The notes below the pieces were generated by a model. That model saw only the letters and a program-made list of their open reading frames with translations, made no database searches and was not told the DNA's origin. A DNA stretch of 64,000 nt from positions 651,001-715,000 of the forward strand of contig NZ_JAUCBZ010000015.1 of NCBI RefSeq assembly GCF_034676545.1, in the 5' to 3' direction. The position numbers and the translations under genes are program-made. This document shows positions 34,843-43,364 of this stretch, in pieces (position 1 is the stretch's first letter; each line of letters opens with the position of its first letter). The DNA is from Pararhodobacter sp. GTDB lineage: Bacteria > Pseudomonadota > Alphaproteobacteria > Rhodobacterales > Rhodobacteraceae.

Positions 34843-35229
34843 ATGAAACGCCTGTCGATAGTTGCCGTGATCGCGGTGCTGGCGGCTTCGCCCGCGCTGA
34901 CCGACGGCGCAATAACCCTGCCCGACATTCCGTCGATGACGCGCGACGAGACCGCTGATTTGCTCAGCGCGCTGGTCGTCGCCAGCGTGGCGGCGCAAAA
35001 CTGCGAGGGGTTCGCGATCAGCGAGGCCGAGCAGGCGTTGCTCTCGGACTCGGCCGGGATTTTGGCGGCCCGGTTTGAACTGGACCCGCCGCAATACAAT
35101 GCCCTGTTCTTGCATCCGGCCTATAGCACCATGACCCAGGAGGGCGCGTGTGAGCAGGAAGGCCCGCGCATTTCGCCGCTGATTGAACAATTGATCGGCT
35201 GGGGCGGTTCGGTCACGCCGGGCGAATAA
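34843..35229 (+). CDS. Hypothetical exported protein, 128 aa
   Basis: ATG 34843 preceded by CAGGAGG, a strong ribosome site. N-terminus MKRLSIVAVIAVLAASPALT is a signal peptide. The mature ~105 residues contain two cysteines (AQNCEGFAIS and EGACEQEGP), which could form a disulfide in the periplasm. No recognisable domain. Lies just after the dxs hairpin and converges with the LysR gene, whose stop is only 4 bases away. Confidence 0.7.
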   Translation: MKRLSIVAVIAVLAASPALTDGAITLPDIPSMTRDETADLLSALVVASVAAQNCEGFAISEAEQALLSDSAGILAARFELDPPQYNALFLHPAYSTMTQEGACEQEGPRISPLIEQLIGWGGSVTPGE

Positions 35230-35233
35230 CCGG

Positions 35234-36112
35234 TCATCTCAGCGCCTGCGCCAGAAAATCCCATACGCGCCGAATGCGGGGGTTGGTGTGCAGGGCTTGC
35301 GGCGCGGCCAGCCACAGCGGCAAGGACGGCAGGTCAAGCTCGGGCATCACGCGGGCCACCAAGGGGTCTTGGTCACCGATCTGGCGCTGCATGCCACTGA
35401 TGCCGCACCCGGCGCGCACCAACTCCCAATGCACCGTTTGATCGTCGCAGCGGATGCCAAAGAAGTCGCGCGTTGCCGGAAAACCCATCGCGCGCATCAT
35501 GTGCAGAATACGCTCGTCGCGGTCGTAACCCACAAAGCTATGGTGTTTCAGGTCGTCGATTGTGCGGGGCGTGCCGTGCCGCGCCAGATAGCCATGCGCC
35601 GCATAGAGGCCGATCGGCAGGTCGGTGACGTGGCGCGCGATGATGTCCAATTGTTCCGGCCGATACATGCGCAGCGCGATATCAGCCTCACGGAACAGCA
35701 GGTTTTCCGAGGTGTCCGAGGGCGCAAGCTCGATCTGGATTTCGGGTTCGGCCTGTCTGAGTCGGGCGAGGATCGCGGGCAGCATATGGTGCGAGACGAT
35801 GCGCGAGGCGGTGATGCGCACCGTGCCGCGCAACTCCATCTGCCGCCCCTCGGCAAGTTGACTGAACCGCGCCGCATTTGCCGCCATCGCGCGGGCGGTG
35901 TCCACCAAAGGCAGCGCGGCCTCGGTCAGCTCCAGCCCGCGCGGGACACGTCGAAACAGGTTCAGACGCAACTGGGCCTCAAGTTGCTTGATGTGGCGGC
36001 CAAGTGTCGGCTGGCTTTGCCCAATCGCGCGCGCCGCTGCCGACAGTGAGCCGGTCTCTGCAACGGCAAGGAATGACCGCAGAAGGGTCCAATCGTGAGA
36101 GGGGTTTGTCAT
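35234..36112 (-). CDS. LysR-family transcriptional regulator, 292 aa
   Basis: N-terminal winged helix: WTLLRSFLAVAETGSLSAAA followed by GQSQPTLGRHIKQLEAQL (helix-turn-helix at residues ~20-50). The C-terminal ligand domain (about 90-292) is the usual size, with FVGYDRDERILHMMRAMG as one effector-region segment. Divergent from the SDR-like gene at 36208, the classic layout in which a LysR protein controls its neighbour. A candidate operator lies at 36118-36155. Confidence 0.93.
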   Translation of the reverse strand: MTNPSHDWTLLRSFLAVAETGSLSAAARAIGQSQPTLGRHIKQLEAQLRLNLFRRVPRGLELTEAALPLVDTARAMAANAARFSQLAEGRQMELRGTVRITASRIVSHHMLPAILARLRQAEPEIQIELAPSDTSENLLFREADIALRMYRPEQLDIIARHVTDLPIGLYAAHGYLARHGTPRTIDDLKHHSFVGYDRDERILHMMRAMGFPATRDFFGIRCDDQTVHWELVRAGCGISGMQRQIGDQDPLVARVMPELDLPSLPLWLAAPQALHTNPRIRRVWDFLAQALR

Positions 36113-36117
36113 TCAAT

Positions 36118-36155
36118 AATGAATATCAGAGAAAGAGTTTCGGGCAATATCCATT
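36118..36155. promoter_or_regulatory. Candidate LysR operator
   Basis: Imperfect inverted repeat AATGAATAT (36118-36126) and ATATCCATT (36147-36155), one mismatch, 20 bases apart, in the 95-base divergent gap between the regulator and the SDR-like gene. The AT-rich dyad suits a LysR binding site. Confidence 0.4.
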
Positions 36156-36207
36156 CGCATTCCTTTGGGTCAAACAGGGGGCATCACCCTGAACAAAGGT
36201 TTCAACC

Positions 36208-37086
36208 ATGACCCAAACAGCCCTCATCCTTGGCGCGTCCGGCAAGATTGGCCGCCATTTCTCCAAAGCGTTTCGCGATGCCGGGTGGCTGACACGCGCC
36301 TATATCCGTGGCAGCGACATGAACGCCGCCGCGCAGGGCTGCGACGTGATCGTCAACGGCCTGAACCCGCCCGCTTATCACGACTGGGAAACCCTACTGC
36401 CGGCGATCACACGGCAGGTGATCGGTGCCGCCAAAACCTCGGGCGCGACGGTGTTGTTTCCCGGCAATGTCTATGTCTACGGCGCGCAACCCGGACCTTG
36501 GTCCGAGGCGACGCCACACAAGCCATGCAGCCGCAAAGGGGCGATTCGCGCGCAGATCGAGGCGCAATACAAAGCCGCCGAGGTGCAGACCATCATCCTG
36601 CGCGCGGGCGACTTTCTGGAGGCTGAAATCGGCGATTCGCATGTCGATATGGTTTATCTGCGCGCCTTTTCCAAAGGTGTGGTGACGGCCTTTGGCGACC
36701 CCGATGTCGAGCGCGCTCATGCCTGGCTGCCGGATATGGCGCGCGCGGCGGTCATGTTGGCCCAGATGCGCGCCGATCTGCCGCGTTTCACCGATATCCC
36801 CTTTCCGGGGCTGACGTTTTCCACGGCGCAACTGGCCGATGGGCTGGCGCGGCAATCCGGGCGCAAGCTGACCGTCAAGCCCTTCCCGTGGTGGCTGTTC
36901 AGCGTGACGGCTCCGGTCTGGGAACTGGCGCGCGAGATGAAGGAAATGCGCTATCTTTTCAACACGCCGCACCGCCTGTCGGGCGCGCGGTTGGCGCAGC
37001 TTCTGCCTGATTTCCAACCCACACCGTTTGAGCAGGTTCTGGCCGAGATCGTGTCGCAGCGCTTGGAAATCAAAGCCGCCGCGTGA
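36208..37086 (+). CDS. Extended SDR / NAD(P)-binding epimerase-like protein, 292 aa
   Basis: Starts MTQTALILGASGKIGRHFSK, a glycine-rich NAD(P)-binding loop. Later NVYVYGAQPGPWSEATPH resembles the active-site strand of sugar epimerases (YxxxK not exact). A C-terminal PFPWWLFSVTAPVWELAREM segment fits atypical SDR/NmrA-like dehydrogenases. Substrate unknown. Controlled probably by the divergent LysR gene. Confidence 0.75.
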   Translation: MTQTALILGASGKIGRHFSKAFRDAGWLTRAYIRGSDMNAAAQGCDVIVNGLNPPAYHDWETLLPAITRQVIGAAKTSGATVLFPGNVYVYGAQPGPWSEATPHKPCSRKGAIRAQIEAQYKAAEVQTIILRAGDFLEAEIGDSHVDMVYLRAFSKGVVTAFGDPDVERAHAWLPDMARAAVMLAQMRADLPRFTDIPFPGLTFSTAQLADGLARQSGRKLTVKPFPWWLFSVTAPVWELAREMKEMRYLFNTPHRLSGARLAQLLPDFQPTPFEQVLAEIVSQRLEIKAAA

Positions 37087-37095
37087 CTTTTGGTG

Positions 37096-37123
37096 CTCCA
37101 CAGCTTACCTTTGGGTTGTGGAG
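37096..37123. promoter_or_regulatory. Hairpin upstream of the 60-codon gene
   Basis: CTCCACA (37096-37102) and TGTGGAG (37117-37123), perfect 7-bp arms with a 14-base loop, 21 bases before the start of the small gene and 10 bases after the SDR-like stop. It could terminate the SDR transcript or be part of the small gene's leader. Confidence 0.4.
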
Positions 37124-37143
37124 ACCAACCCTCGGAGGTTCCA

Positions 37144-37326
37144 ATGGGCAAACATCCCCTTGATCACGGGCGCGCACCCTCGACCGCGCGGCTTGACAGA
37201 TTCGTTGATGTAGAGCGGGCAACCCGGCCCAGCAACGCGGCAAAAACCTTGCAGCAACGCCCTCGCAAGACCGAGGCCTCACGGCTGGAGCGGTTCGCAA
37301 AAATCGAGCGCGGCGCCGAGGAATAG
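37144..37326 (+). CDS. Small hypothetical protein, 60 aa, with an internal repeat
   Basis: ATG 37144 with GGAGG at 37135-37139, a good ribosome site. The highly charged product contains two related segments, ARLDRFVDVERA (near residue 17) and SRLERFAKIERG (near residue 47), joined by basic sequence. No family recognised. Overlapping frames are antisense to nothing, since the convergent zapE gene stops 3 bases away. Codon usage cannot be judged by eye. Likely translated because of the strong ribosome site and clean fit between neighbours, but not certain. Confidence 0.5.
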   Translation: MGKHPLDHGRAPSTARLDRFVDVERATRPSNAAKTLQQRPRKTEASRLERFAKIERGAEE

Positions 37327-37328
37327 CG

Positions 37329-38423
37329 CTAAGGCACCGGGTCGCTGCCCCAATCCGCGCTCTGCATCTCGCGCAGACGGCTTGCGGTGCGCTCGAATTC
37401 AAACGAGCCTGTGCCCTCGGAATACAGGCGCTCGGGCTGGTCGGCTGCGCTGGCGATCAGCCGCACCTTGCCCTCATACAGCGCATCAATCAGGGTCACG
37501 AAGCGCTTGGCTTCGTTGTAATTGCTTGAGGACAAGCGCGGAATATCCTCGAGGATCAGCAGCCGGATCGCGCCCGCCAAGGCCAGATAATCCGCCGGTC
37601 CAAGCGGTCTGCCGCACAGATCCCAGAACCCGGCGCGGGCGACGCCGTTGTGATGCCGGGGCACCTCGACCTTGCGGCTTTGCACGGTCAGAACCAAGGG
37701 CGCACCGGGATCGCCGCCTGTCAATTCCGCCCACAGCGCATCAATCGCCTGTCGTGCGGCGCTGTCTGCCGGGTGAAAATACACCTGCGCGCCCGTCAGG
37801 CGATGCTGGCGGTAATCCACCGCTGATTCGAGGTGAATGACCTCCATTTTCTCGCGCAGCAGAGCAATGAAGGGCAGAAACAGCGCCCGGTTCAGCCCGT
37901 CTTTATACAGGTCCTCAGGCGGGCGATTCGATGTGGTGACAATCATCACCCCGGCATCCATCAGCATCTGAAACAACCGCCCGACGATCATCGCGTCGGT
38001 AATGTCATTGATCTGCATTTCATCGAATGCCAGCAAACGCAGGTCGGCGGCGACCTTGGCGGCGACCGGGGCCAGCGCGTCATCAACGCCGGTCTTGCGG
38101 GCCTCGTGCATGCCGGCGTGGATTTCCTGCATGAAGGCATGAAAATGAACGCGGCGCTTGGCAGGTTGGTCCGTGTTCGCCGCGAACAGGTCCATCAACA
38201 TGGATTTGCCGCGCCCGACCCCACCCCACAGATACAGACCCTTTGGCGCGTCGGCAGATTTCTTGAACAGCCCGCCCAGAAGCCCGCGTTTTTGCGGCTG
38301 CTCCAGCGCCTCACGTCGGGATTGCAGCGCCGGAAGCACGGCACGCTGCATCGCATCGGCGCGGTAATCACCTGCCGCCACACGGGAATCATAAATCTCG
38401 GTCAGGGTCTGTTGCATGGGCAT
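37329..38423 (-). CDS. zapE: Cell-division ATPase ZapE (AFG1-like), 364 aa
   Basis: AFG1-family AAA-like ATPase linked to Z-ring stability under stress. Walker A GGVGRGKSMLMDLFA (about residue 70), Walker B LLAFDEMQINDI, then MIVTTSNRPPEDLYKDGLN, all typical of ZapE. The start is ATG 38423 (MPMQQTL) or ATG 38417; SD-like AAAGA precedes the first. The final ~40 residues are the usual variable tail. Confidence 0.9.
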   Translation of the reverse strand: MPMQQTLTEIYDSRVAAGDYRADAMQRAVLPALQSRREALEQPQKRGLLGGLFKKSADAPKGLYLWGGVGRGKSMLMDLFAANTDQPAKRRVHFHAFMQEIHAGMHEARKTGVDDALAPVAAKVAADLRLLAFDEMQINDITDAMIVGRLFQMLMDAGVMIVTTSNRPPEDLYKDGLNRALFLPFIALLREKMEVIHLESAVDYRQHRLTGAQVYFHPADSAARQAIDALWAELTGGDPGAPLVLTVQSRKVEVPRHHNGVARAGFWDLCGRPLGPADYLALAGAIRLLILEDIPRLSSSNYNEAKRFVTLIDALYEGKVRLIASAADQPERLYSEGTGSFEFERTASRLREMQSADWGSDPVP

Positions 38424-38529
38424 TCTTTAGCGTGCTCCACCGGGATGGGAAAGCCAGTGCCTTTGCCGGGGTTGCCACATCTCGGACGGGCAGGTAACGA
38501 TTTCAAAAGGCAAGTTGAGGACCGAGCGC

Positions 38530-39381
38530 ATGGCGAGTGACGACCCCCGGACACTGGTTTCCACCGAATGGCTGGCAGCCCACCTGAATGACCCGGATCT
38601 GCGGATTCTGGATGCGTCGTGGCACATGCCCGATTCTGACCGCGATTCGCACACCGAATACACCGAAGGGCATATTCCCGGCGCTCGATTCTTCGACATC
38701 GACGAGATTTCGGACCAGCGCTCGGCCCTGCCGCATATGGCGCCGCCGGTGGAGAAATTCATCAGCCGTATGCGCGCGATGGGTATCGGCGACGGGCATC
38801 AGGTGGTTGTTTATGACAGCCTTGGCATGTTCTCGGCCCCGCGCGTCTGGTGGACCTTCAAGCTGATGGGCAAGCTGGATATCGCGGTGCTGGATGGCGG
38901 CTTGCCAAAGTGGAAGGCCGAGGGCCGCGCGTTGGAGGATCTGCCGCCGATGGTGCGCGATCGCCACATGACCGTGCAGCGTCAGGCGCATTTGATCAAG
39001 GACGTGAGCCAGGTTGCCTCGGCCTCGAAGCTGGGTGACTGGCAAATCCTGGATGCGCGGTCGGCCGAACGGTTCCGCGGCGAGGTCGAAGAGCCGCGCC
39101 CGGGTCTTCGCTCGGGGCATATTCCCGGCTCGCTGAACCTGAATTACCGCGACGTGCTGAACCCAGATGCGACGATGAAGGACGAAGCCGCCCTGCGCGA
39201 GGCGTTTGAAAAGGCTGGCGTCGATCTGTCAAAGCCCGTGATCACCACCTGCGGCTCGGGCGTGACGGCCTGCATTCTCAGCCTCGCACTCGAGCGATTG
39301 GGGCATCACAAACACGCCGTGTACGATGGATCGTGGACCGAATGGGGCATGTACCCGGATCTCAAAGTCGAGAAGGGCTGA
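38530..39381 (+). CDS. sseA: 3-mercaptopyruvate/thiosulfate sulfurtransferase, 283 aa
   Basis: Two rhodanese domains in tandem. The active-site loop of the second is TTCGSGVTACIL, the CG[ST]GVT signature of mercaptopyruvate sulfurtransferases (thiosulfate enzymes more often have CRKG). The first domain has WHMPDSDRDSHTEYTEGHIPGA as the inactive rhodanese. ATG 38530 is chosen; an in-frame TTG lies at 38515. Transfers sulfur from 3-mercaptopyruvate to cyanide or thiol acceptors. Followed by a GNAT two bases after its stop. Confidence 0.9.
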   Translation: MASDDPRTLVSTEWLAAHLNDPDLRILDASWHMPDSDRDSHTEYTEGHIPGARFFDIDEISDQRSALPHMAPPVEKFISRMRAMGIGDGHQVVVYDSLGMFSAPRVWWTFKLMGKLDIAVLDGGLPKWKAEGRALEDLPPMVRDRHMTVQRQAHLIKDVSQVASASKLGDWQILDARSAERFRGEVEEPRPGLRSGHIPGSLNLNYRDVLNPDATMKDEAALREAFEKAGVDLSKPVITTCGSGVTACILSLALERLGHHKHAVYDGSWTEWGMYPDLKVEKG

Positions 39382-39382
39382 C

Positions 39383-39949
39383 ATGCACGCCTATAAAGCC
39401 GGTGACACCGTTGAGTACCGGGTGACGTGGTTGGAAATGACCAAGCGCCCAACCTATGGCTGGCCCAGCCTGCCGGTGGGTCGTGAGGCAATCCTGGTGC
39501 GCGCCGATTCCCCGCCGTGGTGGTATTTTCTGTCGCTCTACGATGCAGTTGGCCGTGATTATGCCTGGACCGACAAGCACAAGATCCCGCGCGACGAGTT
39601 GAACGCCTGGATTCAGGATCCGGATGTCTCGCTCTATACGATGATCGGCAAGGGATGGCCCCAAGGGTTCTTCATGCTGGATTGGCGCGAGGACGAAATC
39701 TGCAAGCTTGCCTATTTCGGCCTGGTCCCCGAGGCCGTCGGGCGGGGCTTGGGCACCTGGTTGCTGAAGTCCGCGGTGATGACGGCCTGGGACCGAGAGT
39801 CCACCAAGAAACTGACCGTCGATACCTGCACGCTCGATCACCCGCGGGCGTTGATCCAATATCAGAAGATGGGCTTTTCGCCCGTCCGCACCGAGGTCCA
39901 TTCGCGTGTTTTGGCGAGTGATCAGGTGTTTCATCAACCGCTTATCTGA
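39383..39949 (+). CDS. GNAT-family N-acetyltransferase, 188 aa
   Basis: Acetyl-CoA binding motif AYFGLVPEAVGRGLGTWLLK (residues ~115-130), then KLTVDTCTLDHPRALIQYQK and MGFSPV, the standard GNAT end. Start ATG 39383 follows the sseA stop by one base; longer extensions are shadow sequence. Substrate unknown. The next gene (aminotransferase) begins 9 bases after its stop, so sseA, this gene and the aminotransferase likely form one operon. Confidence 0.85.
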   Translation: MHAYKAGDTVEYRVTWLEMTKRPTYGWPSLPVGREAILVRADSPPWWYFLSLYDAVGRDYAWTDKHKIPRDELNAWIQDPDVSLYTMIGKGWPQGFFMLDWREDEICKLAYFGLVPEAVGRGLGTWLLKSAVMTAWDRESTKKLTVDTCTLDHPRALIQYQKMGFSPVRTEVHSRVLASDQVFHQPLI

Positions 39950-39958
39950 GGACGCATC

Positions 39959-41137
39959 ATGTTCAACCGCCTCGCCACGCCGAAAATGGACCCGATCATG
40001 CTGGTCTCGCAGCTTTACCGCGAGGATGCGCGCGACACAAAGACCGATCTGGGCGTCGGAGTTTACAAGGATGACACAGGCATCACGCCGGTCATGCGTG
40101 CGGTGAAGCGCGCCGAGCAAAAGCTGGTCGATACGCAGGACACCAAGGTCTACACGGCGCTGATTGGCGACCCCTCGTTCCATGACGCGATGGCCGATCT
40201 GTTGCTGGCGGGCACCGTCGCGAAAGAGCATATCGCGGCGGCGGCGGCCACCGGCGGCACGGGTGCGGTGCGGCTGGCAATGGAATTGATCAAGACCGCC
40301 AACCCGGACGCGACGATCTGGATTTCCACACCGACCTGGCCCAATCACAACATGCTGGCCGATGTGGTCGGCCTGGCGTGGAAGCCCTATCGCTATTACG
40401 ATGCCGAAACCGGCGGCGTGGATCGCGCGGGCATGTGGGCGGATCTGGCGCAGGCGAAGGCCGGCGACGTGGTCTTGCTGCACGGTTGCTGCCACAATCC
40501 CACCGGCACCGATCTGAACCCCGATGACTGGGCTGAAATGGCGCGATTCCTGAAGGCCAATGATCTGATGCCCTTCGTCGATATCGCGTATCAGGGGTTC
40601 GGTGACGGGCTCGACGACGACGCGGCCGGGCTGCGCTATCTGGCCAGCGAGATGGATCGCGTGATCATCGCCGCCTCGGCCGCTAAGAATTTCGGCCTGT
40701 ATCGAGAGCGCGCCGGGATCACCCTGGTCCTGTGTCCGGCGGGAGAGCGCGCCGCCGTGCAGGGCACTTTGGGGGCCAAGAACCGCGCCTCGATCAGCTT
40801 TCCGCCCGATCACGGTGCGCGCGTGGTCACAACCATCCTGACCGACCCCGCCCTGCGCGCCGAGTGGGAGGCCGAGCTTGAGGACATGCGCAACCGGGTC
40901 AACGGGTTGCGCCGCGCGCTGGCCGATGCCTTGCGCGATGAATGCGGCTCGGATCGCTTTGGCTTTCTGGCCGATCAACGCGGCATGTTCTCGCTTCTGG
41001 GTGGCACTGACGCGCAAATCGCCCGTCTGCGCGACGAGTTCGGCGTTTATGCCGTCGGCGGCGGGCGGGTGAACATGGCCGGCCTGACGCTGAAATCCGT
41101 GCCGCTGGTCGCCAAGGCCATCGCGCAAGTGCTGTAA
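39959..41137 (+). CDS. Aromatic/aspartate aminotransferase (class I), 392 aa
   Basis: PLP enzyme of fold type I. The Schiff-base Lys is in AASAAKNFGLYRERAG (about residue 240). Substrate-binding cues are WISTPTWPNHNML, CCHNPTGTDLNPDDW and, at the C-terminus, GGGRVNMAGLTLKSVPLV. The pattern matches TyrB/aspartate-type aminotransferases, transferring amino groups between aromatic or dicarboxylic amino acids and 2-oxoglutarate. The exact substrate range is not decided. The final gene of the sseA operon. Confidence 0.9.
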   Translation: MFNRLATPKMDPIMLVSQLYREDARDTKTDLGVGVYKDDTGITPVMRAVKRAEQKLVDTQDTKVYTALIGDPSFHDAMADLLLAGTVAKEHIAAAAATGGTGAVRLAMELIKTANPDATIWISTPTWPNHNMLADVVGLAWKPYRYYDAETGGVDRAGMWADLAQAKAGDVVLLHGCCHNPTGTDLNPDDWAEMARFLKANDLMPFVDIAYQGFGDGLDDDAAGLRYLASEMDRVIIAASAAKNFGLYRERAGITLVLCPAGERAAVQGTLGAKNRASISFPPDHGARVVTTILTDPALRAEWEAELEDMRNRVNGLRRALADALRDECGSDRFGFLADQRGMFSLLGGTDAQIARLRDEFGVYAVGGGRVNMAGLTLKSVPLVAKAIAQVL

Positions 41138-41141
41138 CGGC

Positions 41142-42578
41142 TCAGGTCCCGCAATAGGTTACATACGCGCCCGCGCCCTCAGGTGCGGGCGTTTCCAGAT
41201 CCTCGAACCCGGCGCGCCCTGTGTAGGGGTCCGACACCGCCTCGAGCAACCGATGGAACGGCGCCATATCGCCCCCCTCGGCGGCACGCAGCGCCTCCTC
41301 GACCCGGTGATTGCGCGGAATATAGACCGGGTTCACGCGGTCCATCTTGTCGGCGGCATCCAGTTGCGGACGCCAAGCCGCCAGCCAGTCGCTCAACCGT
41401 GGATCGGCGTTCAGATGCGCCACCAACGGCCCCTCATCGCCGCGCGCGGCCTGCCCCAGCTTGCGGAAGGCCAGCGTGAAATCCGCCGATTGCGCGGTCA
41501 GCATATCAAGGAACCCGTTGATCAACGCATCCCCCGCCTCGCTGACCCCCAGCTTGGCGCTGAACCTCTTGCGGTGCAGGGTATCATAGCGGATCTCGGC
41601 GGCTTCCAGCGCGGATTGCATTTCGGGCAGGGCCTGTTCCGGGTCCTCGGGTGCGATCAGCGGCATCAGACACTCGCCCAGCCGCGCAAGGTTCCAGCGC
41701 GCCAAGACCGGCTGATTGCCGTAAGAATAGCGCCCCTGCCGATCAATCGAGGAAAACACGGTTTCAGGGTTATACGCTTCCATGAAGGCGCAGGGGCCAT
41801 AGTCGATGGTCTCGCCGGAAATTGCGCAATTGTCGGTGTTCATAACGCCATGCACAAAGCCCACGCCCATCCATTGCGCAATCAGCGCCATCTGCCGGGC
41901 GATCACCGCGTGATAAAACGCCAGATAGCGGTCCGGGGTCTCCGCCAATTCGGGAAAATGCCGGGCAATCGCGTAATCCGCCAGCTTGCTCAGCCGCGCG
42001 GTTTCCTGACGGGCGTAAAAGAATTGAAACGTGCCGACGCGCAGGTGGCTATCGGCGACGCGGGCCAGAACCGCCCCGGTTTGCGGCGTTTCGCGCCAGA
42101 CGGTCTCGCCGGTGGTGGTGGCCGCCAAGGCGCGGGTCGTGGGGATGCCAAGACCGTGCATCGCCTCGCCAATCAACACCTCGCGCAGCACCGGGCCAAG
42201 CCCTGCCTTGCCATCGCCACCGCGCGAAAACGGCGTTCTGCCAGAGCCCTTGAGGTGAATGTCACGGCGTTGCCCCGCGCGGTTCAGCACCTCGCCGACC
42301 AGCATCGCGCGCCCGTCGCCCAGCTGCGGCGAGAAGCCGCCAAACTGGTGCCCGGCATAAGCCATTGCCAGCGGCGAGGCCCCCATGGGCATCGCGCTGC
42401 CGGTCAACATCGCCACGCCTTCGGGGCTGCGCAGATCGTCAGGGTCCAGGCCCAGATCAACCGCCAGCGCCTCGTTCAGCCAGACCAGCGCCGGATCGGG
42501 GGCTGGTGCGCCCTGAACAGGCAAATACATCCCATCAAGATCGCGGGCGTAGGAATTGTCGAAATCAATCGTCAGCAT
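41142..42578 (-). CDS. selO: Protein adenylyltransferase SelO (YdiU family), 478 aa
   Basis: Pseudokinase-fold enzyme that transfers AMP from ATP to Ser/Thr/Tyr of proteins, linked to redox stress. N-terminal LPVQGAPAPDPALVWLNEAL, then YAGHQFGGFSPQLGDGRAML and LKGSGRTPFSRGGDGKAGLG match the SelO core, and FVHGVMNTDNCAISGETIDY carries the Asn/Asp metal residues. C-terminus ends VTYCGT, a Cys where eukaryotic SelO has selenocysteine. Length normal. Confidence 0.93.
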   Translation of the reverse strand: MLTIDFDNSYARDLDGMYLPVQGAPAPDPALVWLNEALAVDLGLDPDDLRSPEGVAMLTGSAMPMGASPLAMAYAGHQFGGFSPQLGDGRAMLVGEVLNRAGQRRDIHLKGSGRTPFSRGGDGKAGLGPVLREVLIGEAMHGLGIPTTRALAATTTGETVWRETPQTGAVLARVADSHLRVGTFQFFYARQETARLSKLADYAIARHFPELAETPDRYLAFYHAVIARQMALIAQWMGVGFVHGVMNTDNCAISGETIDYGPCAFMEAYNPETVFSSIDRQGRYSYGNQPVLARWNLARLGECLMPLIAPEDPEQALPEMQSALEAAEIRYDTLHRKRFSAKLGVSEAGDALINGFLDMLTAQSADFTLAFRKLGQAARGDEGPLVAHLNADPRLSDWLAAWRPQLDAADKMDRVNPVYIPRNHRVEEALRAAEGGDMAPFHRLLEAVSDPYTGRAGFEDLETPAPEGAGAYVTYCGT

Positions 42579-42626
42579 GCGGTACCTCTGCCAGAAAGAT
42601 AGGGGCTTTGCGGCAAATGGAAACCC

Positions 42627-43364
42627 CTAGTCAATCGGCTGAACCAGACCCACCATCGGCCCCATCGGCAAACCCCAATCCGAGCGGCCAAGATCGCGCG
42701 CATAAAGCCGCGAGATGCTGCCATCGAGGAACAGAGCCTGATTCACGCCCAGATGATCGCGAAAGAAGCGGGCGAAGTGGTGAAAGGTCACCTTGGCATC
42801 CGAGATCACGAAATACGCCGTGCGCCCATCATCGCTGACCCCGACGCCGTTGCGAAAGTTGAGTGATGTCGAGTCTGGCAGAAAGCGTGGATGCAGTTCT
42901 CCGTCGATCACCAACATCGGCCCCGATTGCGTCGCATAGCGGCAATCGGGCGTGGTTTCCTCAAAGATGTGGCTCTCGATCACCGCGAAACCGTCAGGCT
43001 TTATGCAGAACACGCCATTCGGCAGCATGGCAAAATTTCCCGGCCCCTCGCGGGTGACCAACCGCGCGGATTGCGCGCCATCCTCGACATACAGCCCGAC
43101 GGGGCGACGGTCCGGGTGGAACATGCCCGCGTTCATCGCAAAGGCAAGTTGCATCCCTTCGGCGGCCAGATCAGCATCAATGCGCGCGAAAGAGCCAAAC
43201 ACCTGCCCATCCGCCGCCATCAGGAACAGCCGCACATCCTCAGAGGCCTGCGCCGTGCAAGTGGTGAAGCTGTCGCCCTCGAAAACCGTGCTTTGACACT
43301 CGGCCAAGGCCGCACCGCCGCTCAGGCCCAGCGCCACAACCGCGGCGAGGAGCCTTTCAGGCAT
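42627..43364 (-). CDS. Phosphodiester glycosidase-like protein (DUF2233/NAGPA fold), exported, 245 aa
   Basis: Signal peptide MPERLLAAVVALGLSGGAALA. The rest shows the NAGPA/DUF2233 pattern: AFAMNAGMFHPDRRPVGLYV, LPNGVFCIKPDGFAV, QSGPMLVIDGELHPRFLPDS and YFVISDAKVTFHHFARFF. Related proteins hydrolyse N-acetylglucosamine-1-phosphodiesters. ATG 43364 gives a clean signal peptide; this start overlaps the rbfA stop by 8 bases. Role unknown, perhaps envelope glycan editing. Confidence 0.75.
   Translation of the reverse strand: MPERLLAAVVALGLSGGAALAECQSTVFEGDSFTTCTAQASEDVRLFLMAADGQVFGSFARIDADLAAEGMQLAFAMNAGMFHPDRRPVGLYVEDGAQSARLVTREGPGNFAMLPNGVFCIKPDGFAVIESHIFEETTPDCRYATQSGPMLVIDGELHPRFLPDSTSLNFRNGVGVSDDGRTAYFVISDAKVTFHHFARFFRDHLGVNQALFLDGSISRLYARDLGRSDWGLPMGPMVGLVQPID

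Noticed and set aside
32859..35099. A 746-codon minus-strand open frame across dxs
   Set aside because: It is antisense to the full-length, clearly conserved dxs gene; its composition (His/Gly/Arg-rich) is typical of shadow frames in GC-rich DNA and no domain is recognisable.
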